Shown here: in pieces, positions 38,060 through 47,312 of the stretch
How the letters are laid out: every line of letters starts with the position of its first letter
Numbering within the stretch: position 1 is the stretch's first letter
Assembly (NCBI RefSeq): GCF_005405905.1
Contig: NZ_BJHU01000057.1
Location: 1 to 64,000 of the forward strand
Direction: 5' to 3'
DNA from: Acidovorax sp. NB1
GTDB taxonomy: Bacteria; Pseudomonadota; Gammaproteobacteria; Burkholderiales; Burkholderiaceae_C
DNA: 64,000 nt
The notes under the pieces: model-generated
Database searches by the model: none
What the model was told of the DNA's origin: nothing
The model's input: only the letters and a program-made list of their open reading frames with translations
Position numbers and translations under genes: made by a program

Positions 38060-38968
38060 TCAGCTCAGCACCACACTCGACAAGCGCCGCCGGTAGGTGG
38101 CCACCACCGGGTCCTCGGGCGGAATCTGGCCTTCGGCCACCTTGGGCTTGGGGGCCTCGATGACTTCGAGGATGGCCACGTAGGTCTTGCGGGCGATCTC
38201 CTCGTTCCAGGCCTTGTCGCGCATGAGGATTTCGAGCAGCTCATCCATGGCGTCGGTCCAGCGCTGCTGGGCCATCAGCCAGCGGGCGCGTGCGTAGCGG
38301 GTGTCGAAATCGCGCTTGTTGGCAGCAATTTTGGTATCAAAATCGGCCTCTGCGCCTGCTCCATAAGCGCCAACAGCTACGAAATCAATAGCATCCATCC
38401 AGACCTTGAGCGCGCCCAGCTTGCGCGAGCCGGCCGCCTTGGCGATGACGGGGGCAAAGGCGACCTTGGCATCGTCCTCGCGGCGCAGTTGCAGCAGCAG
38501 CTTGACGTAGTCGAAGCGCGCATCGTCGTTGGCCGGGTCGGTCACCACCGCGTGCTGCAGTTTTTCAAGGGCCGTGCCCGTGTCGCCGTCGGCCAGGGCC
38601 TCCTGGGCTTCTTCTTCCTCGGCCTCGGCGGCCATTTCCTCAACGGTGGGCACATGCTTGTCGAGGAAGGCGCGCACCTGGCCTTCTGGCAAAGCGCCCA
38701 TGAAGCCGTCCACGGGCTGGCCGTTCATGAGCAGCACGCAAGTGGGGATGCTGCGGATGCCAAACATGCCGGCGAGCTGCTGCTCCTGGTCGGAGTCGAT
38801 CTTGGCGAGCTTAAAGCGGCCGGCGTATTCGGTTTCAAGCTTTTCCAGCACGGGGCCCAGCGACTTGCAGGGTCCGCACCAGGGCGCCCAGAAGTCCACC
38901 AGCACGGGCACGTTCATCGAGGCGGCAACCACCTCGGCTTCAAAGTTCTCTACGGTGACGTCAATCAT
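38060..38968 (-). CDS. CnoX/YbbN-like thioredoxin with TPR region
   Basis: A 302-residue protein. The N-terminal thioredoxin domain has an intact WCGPC motif (Cys31, Cys34). A very acidic linker [15 protein letters not shown] follows near residue 111, then helical TPR-like repeats. E. coli YbbN (CnoX), a holdase that also protects thiols, has the same layout but about 284 residues. The extra length agrees with about 20 residues (192-211) encoded by a dispersed repeat copy within the TPR part. The start at 38968 ([10 protein letters not shown]) is fixed by homology. It is divergent from purE. Confidence 0.88.
   Translation of the reverse strand: MIDVTVENFEAEVVAASMNVPVLVDFWAPWCGPCKSLGPVLEKLETEYAGRFKLAKIDSDQEQQLAGMFGIRSIPTCVLLMNGQPVDGFMGALPEGQVRAFLDKHVPTVEEMAAEAEEEEAQEALADGDTGTALEKLQHAVVTDPANDDARFDYVKLLLQLRREDDAKVAFAPVIAKAAGSRKLGALKVWMDAIDFVAVGAYGAGAEADFDTKIAANKRDFDTRYARARWLMAQQRWTDAMDELLEILMRDKAWNEEIARKTYVAILEVIEAPKPKVAEGQIPPEDPVVATYRRRLSSVVLS
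38335..38393 (-). repeat. Dispersed repeat copy H, inside the thioredoxin gene
   Basis: Minus strand: TGCTATTGATTTCGTAGCTG, then TTGGCGCTTATGGAGCAGGC and GCAGAGGCCGATTTTGATAC. It encodes residues 192-211 ([20 protein letters not shown]). It is the best preserved internal copy, with all three conserved blocks. Confidence 0.75.
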
Positions 38969-39050
38969 GGTGGTGTGGGCCTGTGAAGCGGTTTGCGCGC
39001 TATTTTGGCCCATCGAAACAGCCCCACGCCAGCCAGGGAGGCGCAAAAAG

Positions 39051-39056
39051 TAAAAT
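39051..39056 (+). promoter_or_regulatory. Possible -10 of purE
   Basis: TAAAAT within GTAAAATCACGGGTT, 61 bases before the purE start and closely matching the element upstream of purC. No clear -35 element is visible. Confidence 0.35.
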
Positions 39057-39117
39057 CACGGGTTCCACCTACAGCGGTGCGGCGGGCCAGGCCCGCTGCC
39101 GCGCACCCCCAACCACC

Positions 39118-39612
39118 ATGAAACCCATCCAGATCGGCGTGGTCATGGGTTCCAGCAGCGACTGGGACACCATGCAGCATGCAGTGCAGATTCTTGAACA
39201 GTTCGGCATCGCCCACGAGGCCCGCGTGGTCTCGGCCCACCGCATGCCCGACGACATGTTCGCCTACGCCGAGGCCGCCGCCAGCCGGGGCCTGAAGGCC
39301 ATCATCGCGGGCGCGGGCGGTGCCGCCCACCTGCCCGGCATGATCGCCGCCAAGACCACCGTGCCCGTGCTGGGCGTGCCCGTGGCCAGCCGCCACCTGC
39401 AGGGCGTCGATTCTCTGCACAGCATCGTGCAGATGCCCAAGGGCATCCCCGTGGCCACGTTTGCCATCGGCACGGCAGGTGCAGCCAATGCCGCGCTGTT
39501 TGCCGTGGCCCTGCTGGCCAGCGAGAGCCCCGAGCTGCGCCAGCGGCTCGAAGCCTTCCGCGCAGAGCAGACGGAAGTGGCCCGCAACATGACCCTGCCG
39601 CCCGCCGCATGA
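39118..39612 (+). CDS. purE: N5-carboxyaminoimidazole ribonucleotide mutase
   Basis: Purine synthesis mutase of 164 residues. [13 protein letters not shown] at the N terminus, SAHRMPDD with His41 and [15 protein letters not shown] near 65-80 are the class I PurE signature. The ATG at 39118 fits the family; the frame itself is open further upstream. It overlaps purK by ATGA, so the two are translationally coupled. Confidence 0.97.
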   Translation: MKPIQIGVVMGSSSDWDTMQHAVQILEQFGIAHEARVVSAHRMPDDMFAYAEAAASRGLKAIIAGAGGAAHLPGMIAAKTTVPVLGVPVASRHLQGVDSLHSIVQMPKGIPVATFAIGTAGAANAALFAVALLASESPELRQRLEAFRAEQTEVARNMTLPPAA

Positions 39613-40778
39613 GCGCCAGCACCAAGCCCCTCCTGCCGGGATCGACGCTGGGCGTGCTCGGCGGCGGCCAGCTGGGCCGCATGTTTGTGCACCAGGCCCA
39701 GGCCATGGGCTACTTCACCGCCGTGCTCGACGCCGACCCCGACAGCCCCGCCGGGCTGGTGAGCCACCACCACATCCAGACGGGTTACGAAGACGCACAG
39801 GGCCTGGCCGAGCTGGCCCGCCTGTCGGACGCGGTGACCACCGAATTCGAGAACGTGCCCGCCGCCGCACTGGCCACGCTGGCCGCAGAGCGCCCTGTAT
39901 CGCCCGCCGCCAGCGCCGTGTCGGTGGCGCAAGACCGCGCCCGCGAGAAAGCGCACTTTGTGGGCTGCGGCGTGCCGTGCGCGCCCTACGCGGTGATTGA
40001 GACGGCCGGGCAGCTGGCAGCAGTGCCTGCTGACCTCCTGCCGGGCATCCTGAAAACATCCCGCATGGGCTACGACGGCAAAGGCCAGGTGCGGGTGAAA
40101 ACCGCCGCCGAACTGGCCGCCGCCTGGGACGCCGTCGGCCGCGTGCCCTGCGTGCTGGAAAAAATGCTGCCGCTGGCGCTCGAATGCTCGGTGATCGTGG
40201 CCCGGGGCCACGATGGCGCCATGGTGCACCTGCCAGTGCAGCGCAACCTGCACCGCGAAGGCATCCTCGCCGTGACCGAGGTTCACGAAGAAAATCTGCC
40301 TTCTGCGCTTGTTGCACAAGCGGTAGCAGCTGCGAAATCTGTAGCAGAAGGCCTGCAATACGCGGGCGTGTTGTGTGTGGAGTTCTTTGTGCTGCAGGAC
40401 GGCAGCCTGGTGGTCAACGAGATCGCCCCGCGCCCGCACAACAGCGGCCACTACAGCCAGAACGCCTGCGATGTGTCGCAGTTCGAACTGCAGGTGCGCA
40501 CCATGGCCCGCCTGCCGCTGACGCAGCCGCGCCAGCACAGCGCCGCCGTCATGCTCAACCTGCTGGGCGACCTGTGGTTTTCCCAGGGCGACACCGAACA
40601 GACACCCCCGTGGGACCAGGTGCTGGCCCTGCCCGGCACCCACCTGCACCTGTACGGCAAGCGCGACGCCAAGCGGGGCCGCAAGATGGGCCACCTCAAC
40701 GTGACCGCCGCCACGCCCGAGGCCGCACGCGCCACCGCCTTGAAGGCAGCCGCCCTGCTGGGCATCGCCGCGTTTTGA
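39609..40778 (+). CDS. purK: N5-carboxyaminoimidazole ribonucleotide synthase
   Basis: ATP-grasp carboxylase working just before PurE, 389 residues. It has [18 protein letters not shown] at the N terminus, TEFENVPA near 80, [12 protein letters not shown] near 155 and [14 protein letters not shown] near 265. Residues 228-246 are encoded by dispersed repeat copy J. They keep the family length, but their bases are distinctly A/T-rich compared with the rest of the gene. tsaC begins two bases after the stop. Confidence 0.96.
   Translation: MSASTKPLLPGSTLGVLGGGQLGRMFVHQAQAMGYFTAVLDADPDSPAGLVSHHHIQTGYEDAQGLAELARLSDAVTTEFENVPAAALATLAAERPVSPAASAVSVAQDRAREKAHFVGCGVPCAPYAVIETAGQLAAVPADLLPGILKTSRMGYDGKGQVRVKTAAELAAAWDAVGRVPCVLEKMLPLALECSVIVARGHDGAMVHLPVQRNLHREGILAVTEVHEENLPSALVAQAVAAAKSVAEGLQYAGVLCVEFFVLQDGSLVVNEIAPRPHNSGHYSQNACDVSQFELQVRTMARLPLTQPRQHSAAVMLNLLGDLWFSQGDTEQTPPWDQVLALPGTHLHLYGKRDAKRGRKMGHLNVTAATPEAARATALKAAALLGIAAF
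40290..40346 (-). repeat. Dispersed repeat copy J, inside purK
   Basis: Minus strand: TGCTACAGATTTCGCAGCTG, then CTACCGCTTGTGCAACAAGC and GCAGAAGGCAGATTTTC. The plus strand encodes PurK residues 228-246. The second inverted repeat CGCTTGT-GC-AACAAGCG is almost perfect. Confidence 0.72.
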
Positions 40779-40780
40779 CC

Positions 40781-41797
40781 ATGATCCTTGACGGCAACGA
40801 CCCCTCGGCCATCACCGCCGCAGCCCGCGCGGTGCGCAGCGGCGCACTGCTGGGCCTGCCCACCGAAACCGTGTATGGCCTGGCCGCCGACGCCAGCAGT
40901 GATGCGGCGGTGGCGCAGATCTTCGCGGCCAAGGGGCGACCCAGCGACCACCCGCTCATCGTGCATGTGGCCAATGCCCAGGGCATTGCGCACTTCGCCA
41001 GCGAGGTGCCCGGCTTTGCACAGAAGCTGGTCGATGCCTTCTGGCCCGGGCCACTGACCCTGATCCTGCCCCGCCTGCCCGGCGTGGCCACGGCGGCCAC
41101 GGGTGGGCAAAACAGTGTGGGACTGCGCTGCCCGGCCCACCCGGTCGCACACGCCCTGCTGGAGGCCTGTGCCGCCCCGGCCAACGGCACCGACCAGGGC
41201 GGCCCGCCCGTGTGGGGGGTGGCCGCCCCCAGCGCCAACCGCTTTGGCCGCGTGAGCCCCACCACCGCCCAGCATGTGCAGGACGAGCTGGGCGCCGACC
41301 TGCTGGTGCTGGACGGCGGCCCCTGCGGCGTGGGCATTGAAAGCACCATCGTGGACTGCACCCGCGGCGTGCCCGTGCTGCTGCGCCCCGGCGCCATCAC
41401 ACGCGCGCAGATCGCTGCGGCCTGCGGCATCACGCCGCTGTCCAAGGAGGACCTGCCCGCCCTCACGCCCCGCGCCTCGGGCACGCTGGAAGCCCACTAT
41501 GCCCCCGCCGCCAAGGTGCGGCTGATGGATGCCAAGGCCCTGCAGACCAGCCTGGACCTGCTGGGCGCTGAGGCGGCCCACATCGCCATTTATGCCCGCT
41601 CTGCGCTGCGCTCGCACTCGTCCCGGCTTGTGCTGCGGCGCATGCCCGACGATGCCGCGGCCACTGCCCAGCAGCTGTTTGCCGTGCTGCGCGGCTTTGA
41701 CGATGAAGGTGTGAAGCTGATCTGGATCGAGGCCCCGCCCGCCAGCCCGGACTGGGAAGGCGTGCGCGACCGCCTGCAGCGCGCAGCCGCCGCGTGA
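40781..41797 (+). CDS. tsaC: L-threonylcarbamoyladenylate synthase (Sua5 type)
   Basis: Makes threonylcarbamoyl-AMP for t6A in ANN-decoding tRNAs. The 338-residue product has the YrdC domain (LLGLPTETVYGLAADAS, KGRPSDHPLIVHV, FWPGPLTLIL, SANRFGRVSPT). A Sua5-type C-terminal domain follows a linker (PRASGTLEAHYAPAAKV). The ATG at 40781 lies two bases after purK. TsaB, another t6A factor, is encoded at 47313. Confidence 0.93.
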   Translation: MILDGNDPSAITAAARAVRSGALLGLPTETVYGLAADASSDAAVAQIFAAKGRPSDHPLIVHVANAQGIAHFASEVPGFAQKLVDAFWPGPLTLILPRLPGVATAATGGQNSVGLRCPAHPVAHALLEACAAPANGTDQGGPPVWGVAAPSANRFGRVSPTTAQHVQDELGADLLVLDGGPCGVGIESTIVDCTRGVPVLLRPGAITRAQIAAACGITPLSKEDLPALTPRASGTLEAHYAPAAKVRLMDAKALQTSLDLLGAEAAHIAIYARSALRSHSSRLVLRRMPDDAAATAQQLFAVLRGFDDEGVKLIWIEAPPASPDWEGVRDRLQRAAAA

Positions 41798-41904
41798 CGG
41801 AGCTGCCGCGCACGGAGCGACTGCGTCGCCACCCCCGGTTCGGGCCGCTTTACATGCGTTGACTTTGCCCCGCTAAACTACCCCCCACTTTTCTGGAGAA
41901 ATAC

Positions 41905-42858
41905 ATGGCAGCAAATTGGATGCGCCGCACCGTCATGGTCGCCGCATGTGCATCGGCCGCGTTGCTCGCGGCCTGCGGTTCCAGCACCACTGAATCGGCC
42001 ATCACGCCCCAACGCTTCATCGCGTTTGGCGATGCCATGAGCGATGTGGGACAAAACGGTTCGCGCTACACAGTCAACGACGGCAGCGTCAACAACTGGA
42101 CCCTGCAGGTGGTCGCCAACTACGGCAAGACCCTCACCGCCGCATCCGCTGGTGGCACCAGCTACGCCGCCGGCAACGCCCGCGTGAGTGCCAAGCCCGA
42201 CGCCGCAGGCAACGCCAGCACCCGCACCATCACCGAGCAGATCGACGCCTTCCTGGCCGGTGGCAGCTTTACCGGCTCCGACCTGGTGATCGTGAGCGGC
42301 GGTGTCAGTGACGTGATCGCCGGCATGGCCGCCGTGACCGCAGGCACCCAGACCGAGGCCGCCATGGTGGCCGCTGCACGCAAGGCGGGCGAAGACCTGG
42401 CCGCCCAGGTGCGCCGCCTGGTCGCAGCAGGCGCCAAGTATGTGGTGGTGACCGGCACCTACGACCTGAGCAAGAGCCCCTGGGCCAAGTCGATTGGCCG
42501 CGAAGCCCTGCTGACCGATGCCAGCAGCCGTTTCAATGATGGCCTGCTGGTGGGCATCGTGGACCTGGGCGCCAACGTGCTGTACGTGGACTCGGCCTAC
42601 TACGTGAACCTGTACACCAGCGTGCCTGGCAACTATGGCTTCAACAACGCCACGACGGCCGTGTGCACTTCGGTAGACACCACCAACGGCATCGGCATTG
42701 GCGCAGGCCAGGTCAACTCGGCCCTGTGCAACAGCTCCACGCTGCTGTCGGGCGCCAACCAGGTGTCGTATGTGTTTGCCGACTCTGTGTACCTGACCCC
42801 GTCGGCACAGCGCCAGTTCGGCACCTACGCCTACGACCGCCTGCGCGCGCGCTGGTAA
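41905..42858 (+). CDS. GDSL-fold lipoprotein, probably catalytically dead
   Basis: A 317-residue lipoprotein (lipobox LLAAC, Cys24) with the GDSL/SGNH esterase layout. Block I is FGDAMSDVG, where the nucleophile serine position is Ala44. Block II is GTSYAAGNA. Block III is GGVSD at 132-136, not GxND. The C-terminal DxxH block is DSVYLTP, with Tyr296 in place of histidine. Three of the catalytic positions are therefore lost while the fold blocks and length are kept. A GGAGAA ribosome site precedes the ATG. It may bind a lipid or glycan, or act as a scaffold. A strong bidirectional terminator separates it from the convergent lipase-like gene. Confidence 0.8.
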   Translation: MAANWMRRTVMVAACASAALLAACGSSTTESAITPQRFIAFGDAMSDVGQNGSRYTVNDGSVNNWTLQVVANYGKTLTAASAGGTSYAAGNARVSAKPDAAGNASTRTITEQIDAFLAGGSFTGSDLVIVSGGVSDVIAGMAAVTAGTQTEAAMVAAARKAGEDLAAQVRRLVAAGAKYVVVTGTYDLSKSPWAKSIGREALLTDASSRFNDGLLVGIVDLGANVLYVDSAYYVNLYTSVPGNYGFNNATTAVCTSVDTTNGIGIGAGQVNSALCNSSTLLSGANQVSYVFADSVYLTPSAQRQFGTYAYDRLRARW

Positions 42859-42910
42859 CGGACTGCATGCCCGGGCCGCCGTGTGTGGATGTGCCAGGGC
42901 TGTCGCCCAC

Positions 42911-42940
42911 AAAAAAGCCGACCCCAGGGTCGGCTTTTTT
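42911..42940. terminator. Bidirectional Rho-independent terminator
   Basis: AAAAAAGCCGACCC, loop, GGGTCGGCTTTTTT. The eight-pair G/C-rich stem is flanked by an A run and a T run, serving the convergent GDSL-fold and lipase-like genes. Confidence 0.92.
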
Positions 42941-42980
42941 ATTGTGCACCAAGGGGCCCGGATGGGCCCGTGGCAGCGGC

Positions 42981-44279
42981 TTACTTGACCGTATCGAACA
43001 CGGCACGCGCCTGAGCGTGGCAGAACGGGGGCTCGTAGGTGCCGTGGTAGGAGCCGTAGTAGGTGGCAAAGGCCGCCGAGGTGGGGTCAGTCGGCGCCTT
43101 GCCGCCCGGGCCGAAGGTGGCCTGGATGGCAGCGTCCACATCCACAGAACTCACGTTGGTGAGCCCCCGGCTGTCGAAGTCGGCCTTCATGACGGCCTGG
43201 TGCACGGCAGGTGGCACCGTGGGGTCGCCTGCACCGCCGCACAGCAGCACGCGTGCCTTGGGGCTCCAGCCCAGCAGGTCGTTCTTTTTGGCGGTCAGGT
43301 AGAGCGGGTGGGTGGTGCTGGTCTGCGAGCCCGTGATGAAGTCGGACTGGAACAGGGCATCACGCGCCTGATTGGGCGTGCCCGCAGGCAGGGTGCCAGA
43401 GGTGACCAGCGTGGTGTAGGTCATCGTGGGGTTGGGCAGCAGGTTCTCGATGTAGCCCGAGTACGGAGCCTTGAAGACCTGCTTCACATCGGTGTACACG
43501 TTGCCATAGACCTTCTGCCACGAGGTCACGAGGTAGGGCACGAAGAACTGCACGCCCGCAATCGCATCCGGAATGCGCAGCGAACCCGACAGGTTGTAGG
43601 GGCCCGCCAGGTGGGCGCCTGCCACCACGTTGAACTCGGAGGCATGGTCGCGCTCGGCGGCGCGGTGTGCGGCCATCGACGAATGGCCGCCCTGCGAATA
43701 CCCCGTGAACATAACCTTGCCCGACAGGGTGGCCCCCACGGTGCTGGCCGCATTGCGCGCAGCGCGCACCGAGTCGATCACGGACGTGGCCTCGGAGTCG
43801 GCATGCAGATAGGGGTGGTAGCTGTAGGTGGACTTGGCAAAGCCCAGGTAGTCGGTGGCCACAACGGCATAGCCCTGGGCCGCATACATGGCCGCCAGCA
43901 AGAAGGTTTCGGAGTCCTGCGGATTGGCCAGGGTGCGGGGCTTTTGCACATCGGTGCCCTTGGCATAGGCCAGCAGCGGTGCCGCTGTGGTGCAGCTGCC
44001 GCCGGGCACCAGCATCACGCCCGAGGCGTTGGTGTTTTCGCCGCTTTTGGCCCCCACGGTGGCGTAGTTCAGTGCCACCACCTTCACGTCGCACTTGGCC
44101 TTGCCGGTGAGGGCCTGCAAGCCCGCACTGGCGGTGCTAGCGTCGATCTGCGCCGCAGTCAACGTGGCCAGCGTGGCGGGCGGGTCAATGAGCGAGCCAC
44201 GTGCCGGATCGTCGGAGCCCCCGCAGGCAACAAGCACCAGCGCGGCAGCCGCAACACAGGTAAGACGGAAGTAATTCAT
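42981..44279 (-). CDS. Secreted alpha/beta-hydrolase lipoprotein, lipase-like
   Basis: A 432-residue predicted lipoprotein (lipobox LVAC, Cys19) with an alpha/beta-hydrolase core. The nucleophile elbow is GYSQGG with Ser196. ATDYLGFA near 142-149 and LLCGGAGDPTVPP near the C terminus, with a possible acid Asp, fit the secretory lipase (LIP) type. A GAGG site lies upstream of the ATG at 44279. The substrate is unknown; esters of lipids or polyhydroxyalkanoate-like polymers are possible. It is convergent with the GDSL-fold lipoprotein, so two ester-hydrolase-like lipoproteins sit side by side. Confidence 0.82.
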   Translation of the reverse strand: MNYFRLTCVAAAALVLVACGGSDDPARGSLIDPPATLATLTAAQIDASTASAGLQALTGKAKCDVKVVALNYATVGAKSGENTNASGVMLVPGGSCTTAAPLLAYAKGTDVQKPRTLANPQDSETFLLAAMYAAQGYAVVATDYLGFAKSTYSYHPYLHADSEATSVIDSVRAARNAASTVGATLSGKVMFTGYSQGGHSSMAAHRAAERDHASEFNVVAGAHLAGPYNLSGSLRIPDAIAGVQFFVPYLVTSWQKVYGNVYTDVKQVFKAPYSGYIENLLPNPTMTYTTLVTSGTLPAGTPNQARDALFQSDFITGSQTSTTHPLYLTAKKNDLLGWSPKARVLLCGGAGDPTVPPAVHQAVMKADFDSRGLTNVSSVDVDAAIQATFGPGGKAPTDPTSAAFATYYGSYHGTYEPPFCHAQARAVFDTVK

Positions 44280-44409
44280 GGATGGGTCCCTCGGGTCAGT
44301 GAAAAACGATGCATGGTGCGCGCACCTGCGCTGCAGCATCCATAGGGGATAACGCGTGAAACAGGGGCCCAAGACGCCTAGGCGACAGGCATAGGCCCAC
44401 CACGCCCCA

Positions 44410-44679
44410 TCAGCGGGAGCCCCGCATGCCGTAACGCACCTTCATGCCCAGAATCGTCCCGGCCAGCGCCAGCGTGATGGCGTTGGCCACCACAATCGGC
44501 CAGGCCGCCAGCGACAGCCCGTAGACCAGCCACAGCGCCACCCCTGCCGTGAACACGCTGTACATGCCCAGGGAGATCCCGCTCACATCGCGCGTGCGGA
44601 AGGTGTGCAGCGCCTGGGGCACGAAGCTGCAGGTGGTGAGGGCGGCGGCCAGGTAGCCGATGAGTTCGTGGAGGGGCAT
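44410..44679 (-). CDS. SemiSWEET-type PQ-loop transporter
   Basis: An 89-residue membrane protein with three segments and one PQ motif in TTCSFVPQALHTFRTRDVSGISLGMY. This is the bacterial SemiSWEET half-transporter, which dimerises to move sugars. The ATG at 44679 gives the family length. It lies 53 bases downstream of dacB on the same strand. The transported sugar is not predictable. Confidence 0.85.
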   Translation of the reverse strand: MPLHELIGYLAAALTTCSFVPQALHTFRTRDVSGISLGMYSVFTAGVALWLVYGLSLAAWPIVVANAITLALAGTILGMKVRYGMRGSR

Positions 44680-44732
44680 GGTGGACGGGGCGGCAGAGGG
44701 GGCTGCGCCGATTATTCCTGCAATCCCCCACT

Positions 44733-46193
44733 TCACTGGTCGCGTGTGGTCCAGTCGATCAGGCTGTCGAACACGGGCCGCGCGGCCCCTGCGTTGGCGT
44801 GGTTGACCACCGCCACCAGCACATAGCGGCGCCCGCTGGCAGCGTGCACATAGCCCGCCACCGCCATCACATCGCGCAGGCTGCCCGTCTTGAGGTGGGC
44901 CGTGCCAGCCCGGCTCTGGCTGCGGCGCAGCGTGCCGTCCACCCCCGCAATGGGCAGCGAGGCCAGCAGCTCGGGCATGGCCGGGGACGCCCAGGCCACC
45001 TGCAGCATGCGGGCCAGCGCCTGGGCCGTGAGGCGCGCATCGCGGCTCAGGCCTGCGCCGTTGTCCACCTGCGGCAGCTCCACATCCCCCACGCGGGCCA
45101 GCCACCACTGGCGCAGCACCTCGCGCGCGCCGTCAAAGCTCGCCACGCCGTTCTTCTGCAGCGCCAGGGTCAAAAACACCTGCTGGGCCATCACGTTGTT
45201 GCTGTACTTGTTGACATCGCGCACCACCTCTGCAAGGGCAGGTGAGTTGACCACGAACGCAGGCTTGAGGCCCGCAGGCACCTTGCCATCGCGCACCGCG
45301 CCCGTGAGCTTGCCCCCCAGTTCGCGCCACATGCCCTCCACCGCGCGCGCCGCAAAGCCGCGCGGGTCGGCGGCGGCCACGGGCCACACGCGCTCGCCGC
45401 ACGCCGCCGGGAACACCCCCTGGAAACTCACCTTGGCAGGGTCAGACAGCTCTGCCCGCAGGGCGCCCCGCCAGTCACCACACTCAGTGCCTGGCGCCGC
45501 CAGGGCCACGGTCGCCTGACGCTGCACGCCCGCCAGCGGCGGGTCGTACTGGATGCGCGCGAGCCCGGCGGCCACATCGGGCACAAAGGTCACCACCGAC
45601 GATTTGTAGTTGAGCAGCAGCGCATCGGGCGCCGCGTTGTAGGGGCGCAGCGGCTCGCCGTCAAACCGCGCCGGGTCATGGTCGGGCACCTCGAACGCGG
45701 TACGGTCCAGCACGATGTCGCCCACAATGACCTGGATGCCCTGGCCCTGTAGGCGCCGCATCAGCAGCCACAGGCGCTCCATGACGAGCTTGGGGTCGCC
45801 CTGGCCCTGGATGTAGACATTGCCGCGCAGGCTGCCGTCCTGCACCGCGCCCTGCAGATAGACCGGGGTGTTCCAGACATAGGCCGGGCCCAGCTGCTCC
45901 AGTGCTGCGTAAGTGGTCACCAGCTTCATCACCGATGCCGGATTGACCGGCACCTGCGCGCGGTGCGCAAGGCGGGGCGCAGTGCGCGCACTGCCCTGCG
46001 CCTCGACCACCAGCACCGACAGCGCATCGCGCGGTAGCCGGGCCCGGCCCAGGGCTGCCTCCACCTCGGCGGGCAAGGGGCTGGGCGCAGGGGCCTGGGC
46101 GCCCGTGCTCCCTACCAAAGCAAGCCACAGCATGGCCCCCAACAGCACCGCACGCGGCGCAGGGCGGCGCCAGACAACAGAAACAGACAGCAT
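44733..46193 (-). CDS. dacB: D-Ala-D-Ala carboxypeptidase/endopeptidase (PBP4)
   Basis: Periplasmic penicillin-binding protein of 486 residues. A signal peptide ends near residue 33. The SxxK motif is SVMK at 87-90, the SxN motif lies in KYSNN and the KTG motif in HLKTGSLRDV near the C terminus. The long insert between the first two motifs is characteristic of PBP4. It trims or cuts peptidoglycan peptides. It is divergent from the EamA gene. Confidence 0.94.
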   Translation of the reverse strand: MLSVSVVWRRPAPRAVLLGAMLWLALVGSTGAQAPAPSPLPAEVEAALGRARLPRDALSVLVVEAQGSARTAPRLAHRAQVPVNPASVMKLVTTYAALEQLGPAYVWNTPVYLQGAVQDGSLRGNVYIQGQGDPKLVMERLWLLMRRLQGQGIQVIVGDIVLDRTAFEVPDHDPARFDGEPLRPYNAAPDALLLNYKSSVVTFVPDVAAGLARIQYDPPLAGVQRQATVALAAPGTECGDWRGALRAELSDPAKVSFQGVFPAACGERVWPVAAADPRGFAARAVEGMWRELGGKLTGAVRDGKVPAGLKPAFVVNSPALAEVVRDVNKYSNNVMAQQVFLTLALQKNGVASFDGAREVLRQWWLARVGDVELPQVDNGAGLSRDARLTAQALARMLQVAWASPAMPELLASLPIAGVDGTLRRSQSRAGTAHLKTGSLRDVMAVAGYVHAASGRRYVLVAVVNHANAGAARPVFDSLIDWTTRDQ

Positions 46194-46269
46194 GGCGGGA
46201 GTCTATCGCCCGGCACCAACCCGCCCCCATGCGCCAGCACCACGGGCGGCGGCCACCGATAATCCCCGC

Positions 46270-47265
46270 ATGCGTTTTTCTCCTCGTGCCATGGGCGTCC
46301 TGGCGGCCGTTGTGACGGTCACCATCTGGACGGGCTTCATCGTCATTGCCCGCGCCTCGGCCCAGCGCACGCTCACGCCGTTGGACATTGCGCTGCTGCG
46401 CATCACCGGCGCCAGCATGGTGCTGCTGCCCTGGGGCTGGTGGATGGTGCGGCGCCGCGTGCAGGCTTTGGGCACGTCAGCCCCGCCCTCCAGCCTGGCG
46501 GGCCTCTCGCCCCTGCCCCTGCGCACCACCGCCCTGCTGGGCCTGTTTGGTGGCCTGCTTTATGCGCTGCTGGCCTATGCGGGGTTCTTCCACGCACCGG
46601 CCACCCATGCGTCGGTGCTCATGCCCGGCAGCCTGCCGCTGTGGACGGCGCTGCTGGCTGCCTGGCTGCTGCGCGACCACATCACCCCGCAGCGCGCGGC
46701 CGGGCTGGCGCTGATCGTGGCGGGCGACCTGCTGGTGGGCGGGCGCAGCCTGCTGGCCGCTTTTTCGGGCGGCGATGTCTGGAAAGGCGACCTCTTGTTC
46801 ATGCTTGCCGCGTCGTGCTGGGCCACCTACAGTGTGCTGGCGCGGCGCCATGCGGTGGATGCGGTGCAGGCCACCATCGCCATCACGGCCTTTGCCTGCC
46901 TCGTGTATGTGCCCGCCTATGCCCTGCTGGCCGGGCTGGGGGCCGTCACCAGCCACCTGGCGCAGGCCCCCTGGAGCGAAATCGCCTTTCAGATGCTGTT
47001 CCAGGGCGGGGGCTCGGTGGTGGTGTCGGGCATTGCCTTCACGCGCATGATCCAGCACTTTGGCCCCGTGCGCTCCACCATGATCACGGCACTGGTGCCC
47101 GGACTGTCGGCCATCGGGGCGGTGCTGTTTCTGGACGAGCCGATGCACTGGAACCTCATCGCTGGATTGCTGCTGGTGACCGCCGGTATCCTTGTGGGGG
47201 TGCTGCGCACCAGCCAGGCGACTACAGCCACGGCCGCTGCGGCCGCGCGCCGCGCCGCGCACTGA
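46270..47265 (+). CDS. EamA-family (DMT) transporter
   Basis: A 331-residue ten-segment membrane protein of the drug/metabolite transporter group with two EamA repeats. The first contains TPLDIALLRITGASMVLLPWG and HAPATHASVLMPGSLPLWTALLA; the second ends ALVPGLSAIGAVLFLDEPMHWN. The start at 46270 is chosen over the longer open frame by homology. The substrate is unknown. tsaB follows 47 bases later. Confidence 0.85.
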   Translation: MRFSPRAMGVLAAVVTVTIWTGFIVIARASAQRTLTPLDIALLRITGASMVLLPWGWWMVRRRVQALGTSAPPSSLAGLSPLPLRTTALLGLFGGLLYALLAYAGFFHAPATHASVLMPGSLPLWTALLAAWLLRDHITPQRAAGLALIVAGDLLVGGRSLLAAFSGGDVWKGDLLFMLAASCWATYSVLARRHAVDAVQATIAITAFACLVYVPAYALLAGLGAVTSHLAQAPWSEIAFQMLFQGGGSVVVSGIAFTRMIQHFGPVRSTMITALVPGLSAIGAVLFLDEPMHWNLIAGLLLVTAGILVGVLRTSQATTATAAAAARRAAH

Positions 47266-47312
47266 CCCCTGCTGAACCCTGCACACGCCCCTGACAACGA
47301 CTCTCCCGGCTC

